From positions 17,162,698-17,226,697 of the forward strand of contig CM022670.1 of the NCBI GenBank assembly GCA_012295275.1: a stretch of 64,000 bases of DNA, in the 5' to 3' direction. The translations under genes were made by a program, and so were the position numbers. The notes below the pieces were generated by a model. The model did not search any database, had not been told where the DNA came from, and saw only the letters and a list, made by a program, of their open reading frames with translations. Positions 63,701-64,000 of the stretch are shown here, piece after piece (the stretch's first letter is position 1; each line of letters opens with the position of its first letter). The stretch is from Chrysomallon squamiferum. Lineage: Eukaryota; Mollusca; Gastropoda; Neomphalida; Peltospiridae.

Positions 63701-64000
63701 TATTTTTGTTATCATTTCTACTCTTGTTATTGTTATTCGTAGCAGTTCATTAAAGAGATTATGCTATTTTAGGTATGCACTTTTTTTTATTTAGATTGTA
63801 TGCTCATGTTACATCACATTTTTTAATTAAAAGTTAAACAAGGATTTCAAATAATTAATTTACAAATTTCTGTCTGTTTGTACTCTGTGTACATATAATT
63901 TATTGAGGATTATATTTATTTAATGAATATTTTAAAACAAATCAACATATTTTTTTGCTACCACTGATCTACATTGGGATTTAGAAATAAATTACATCTT

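Larger units (their letters stand above)
61401..64000. other. second CpG-starved domain, probable gene body
   Basis: Only 3 CpG in 62,001-64,000 by eye, against about 24 per kb just to the left. Contains ACT/CTA triplet repeats 61,447-61,566, (CA)n 63,035-63,069, TAGA repeats 62,826-62,872 and ATT repeats 63,487-63,700. Two candidate exons are listed separately. Confidence 0.45.

Overview
The window looks like a stretch of metazoan nuclear genome: AT-rich, very low gene density, long poly(A)/poly(T) runs, and abundant (CA)n, (GA)n, (CT)n, (AAT)n, (AGT)n and AAAT/AAAC-type simple repeats, with decayed LINE, MITE, SINE-like and Tc1/mariner-type elements. There is no operon structure and no long open reading frame, so bacterial or phage origin is excluded. 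The mosaic of CpG-starved and CpG-normal DNA fits an invertebrate with gene-body methylation; the repeat mix suggests a lophotrochozoan, perhaps a mollusc. That last step is inference, and no gene here fixes the species.

Layout. (1) 1-20,880 is CpG-poor (2 CpG in the first kilobase by eye count, rising to roughly 8 per kb after 13 kb) and is best read as intron-rich transcribed DNA. It holds a plus-strand candidate 3'-terminal exon near 1.5-1.7 kb and, convergent to it, a candidate minus-strand gene: a CpG-dense patch with a perfect splice donor at about 13 kb (possible promoter and first exon), short candidate exons at about 11.2, 9.9, 9.1, 6.5 and 4.0 kb, and a terminal exon ending at 3,777. 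Several neighbouring exons match in phase, but nothing is recognised by homology. (2) 20,881-61,330 has normal CpG content and few or no convincing genes. It carries simple repeats, four long minisatellites (about 80 bp units at 24.5 kb, 46 bp at 42 kb, 31 bp at 46.7 kb, about 30 bp at 52-53 kb), a cysteine-rich candidate terminal exon at 25.7 kb, a 286-bp MITE, a 5'-truncated LINE tail with an RNase H fragment, and a 1.5-kb TA-flanked element with 27-bp terminal inverted repeats containing a tRNA-Glu-like pol III promoter and a decayed ORF ending in a PHD-like zinc finger. Several denser, non-repetitive patches rich in TAATTA-type motifs could be enhancers. (3) 61,331-64,000 is CpG-starved again (3 CpG in the last 2 kb) with a candidate terminal exon ending at 62,509.

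Limits: all host-gene calls rest on splice signals, open frames and phase agreement read by eye. GC-balanced patches here often stay open in several frames, so these are hypotheses. The strongest calls are the repeats and the mobile elements. All percentages and copy numbers are eye estimates.
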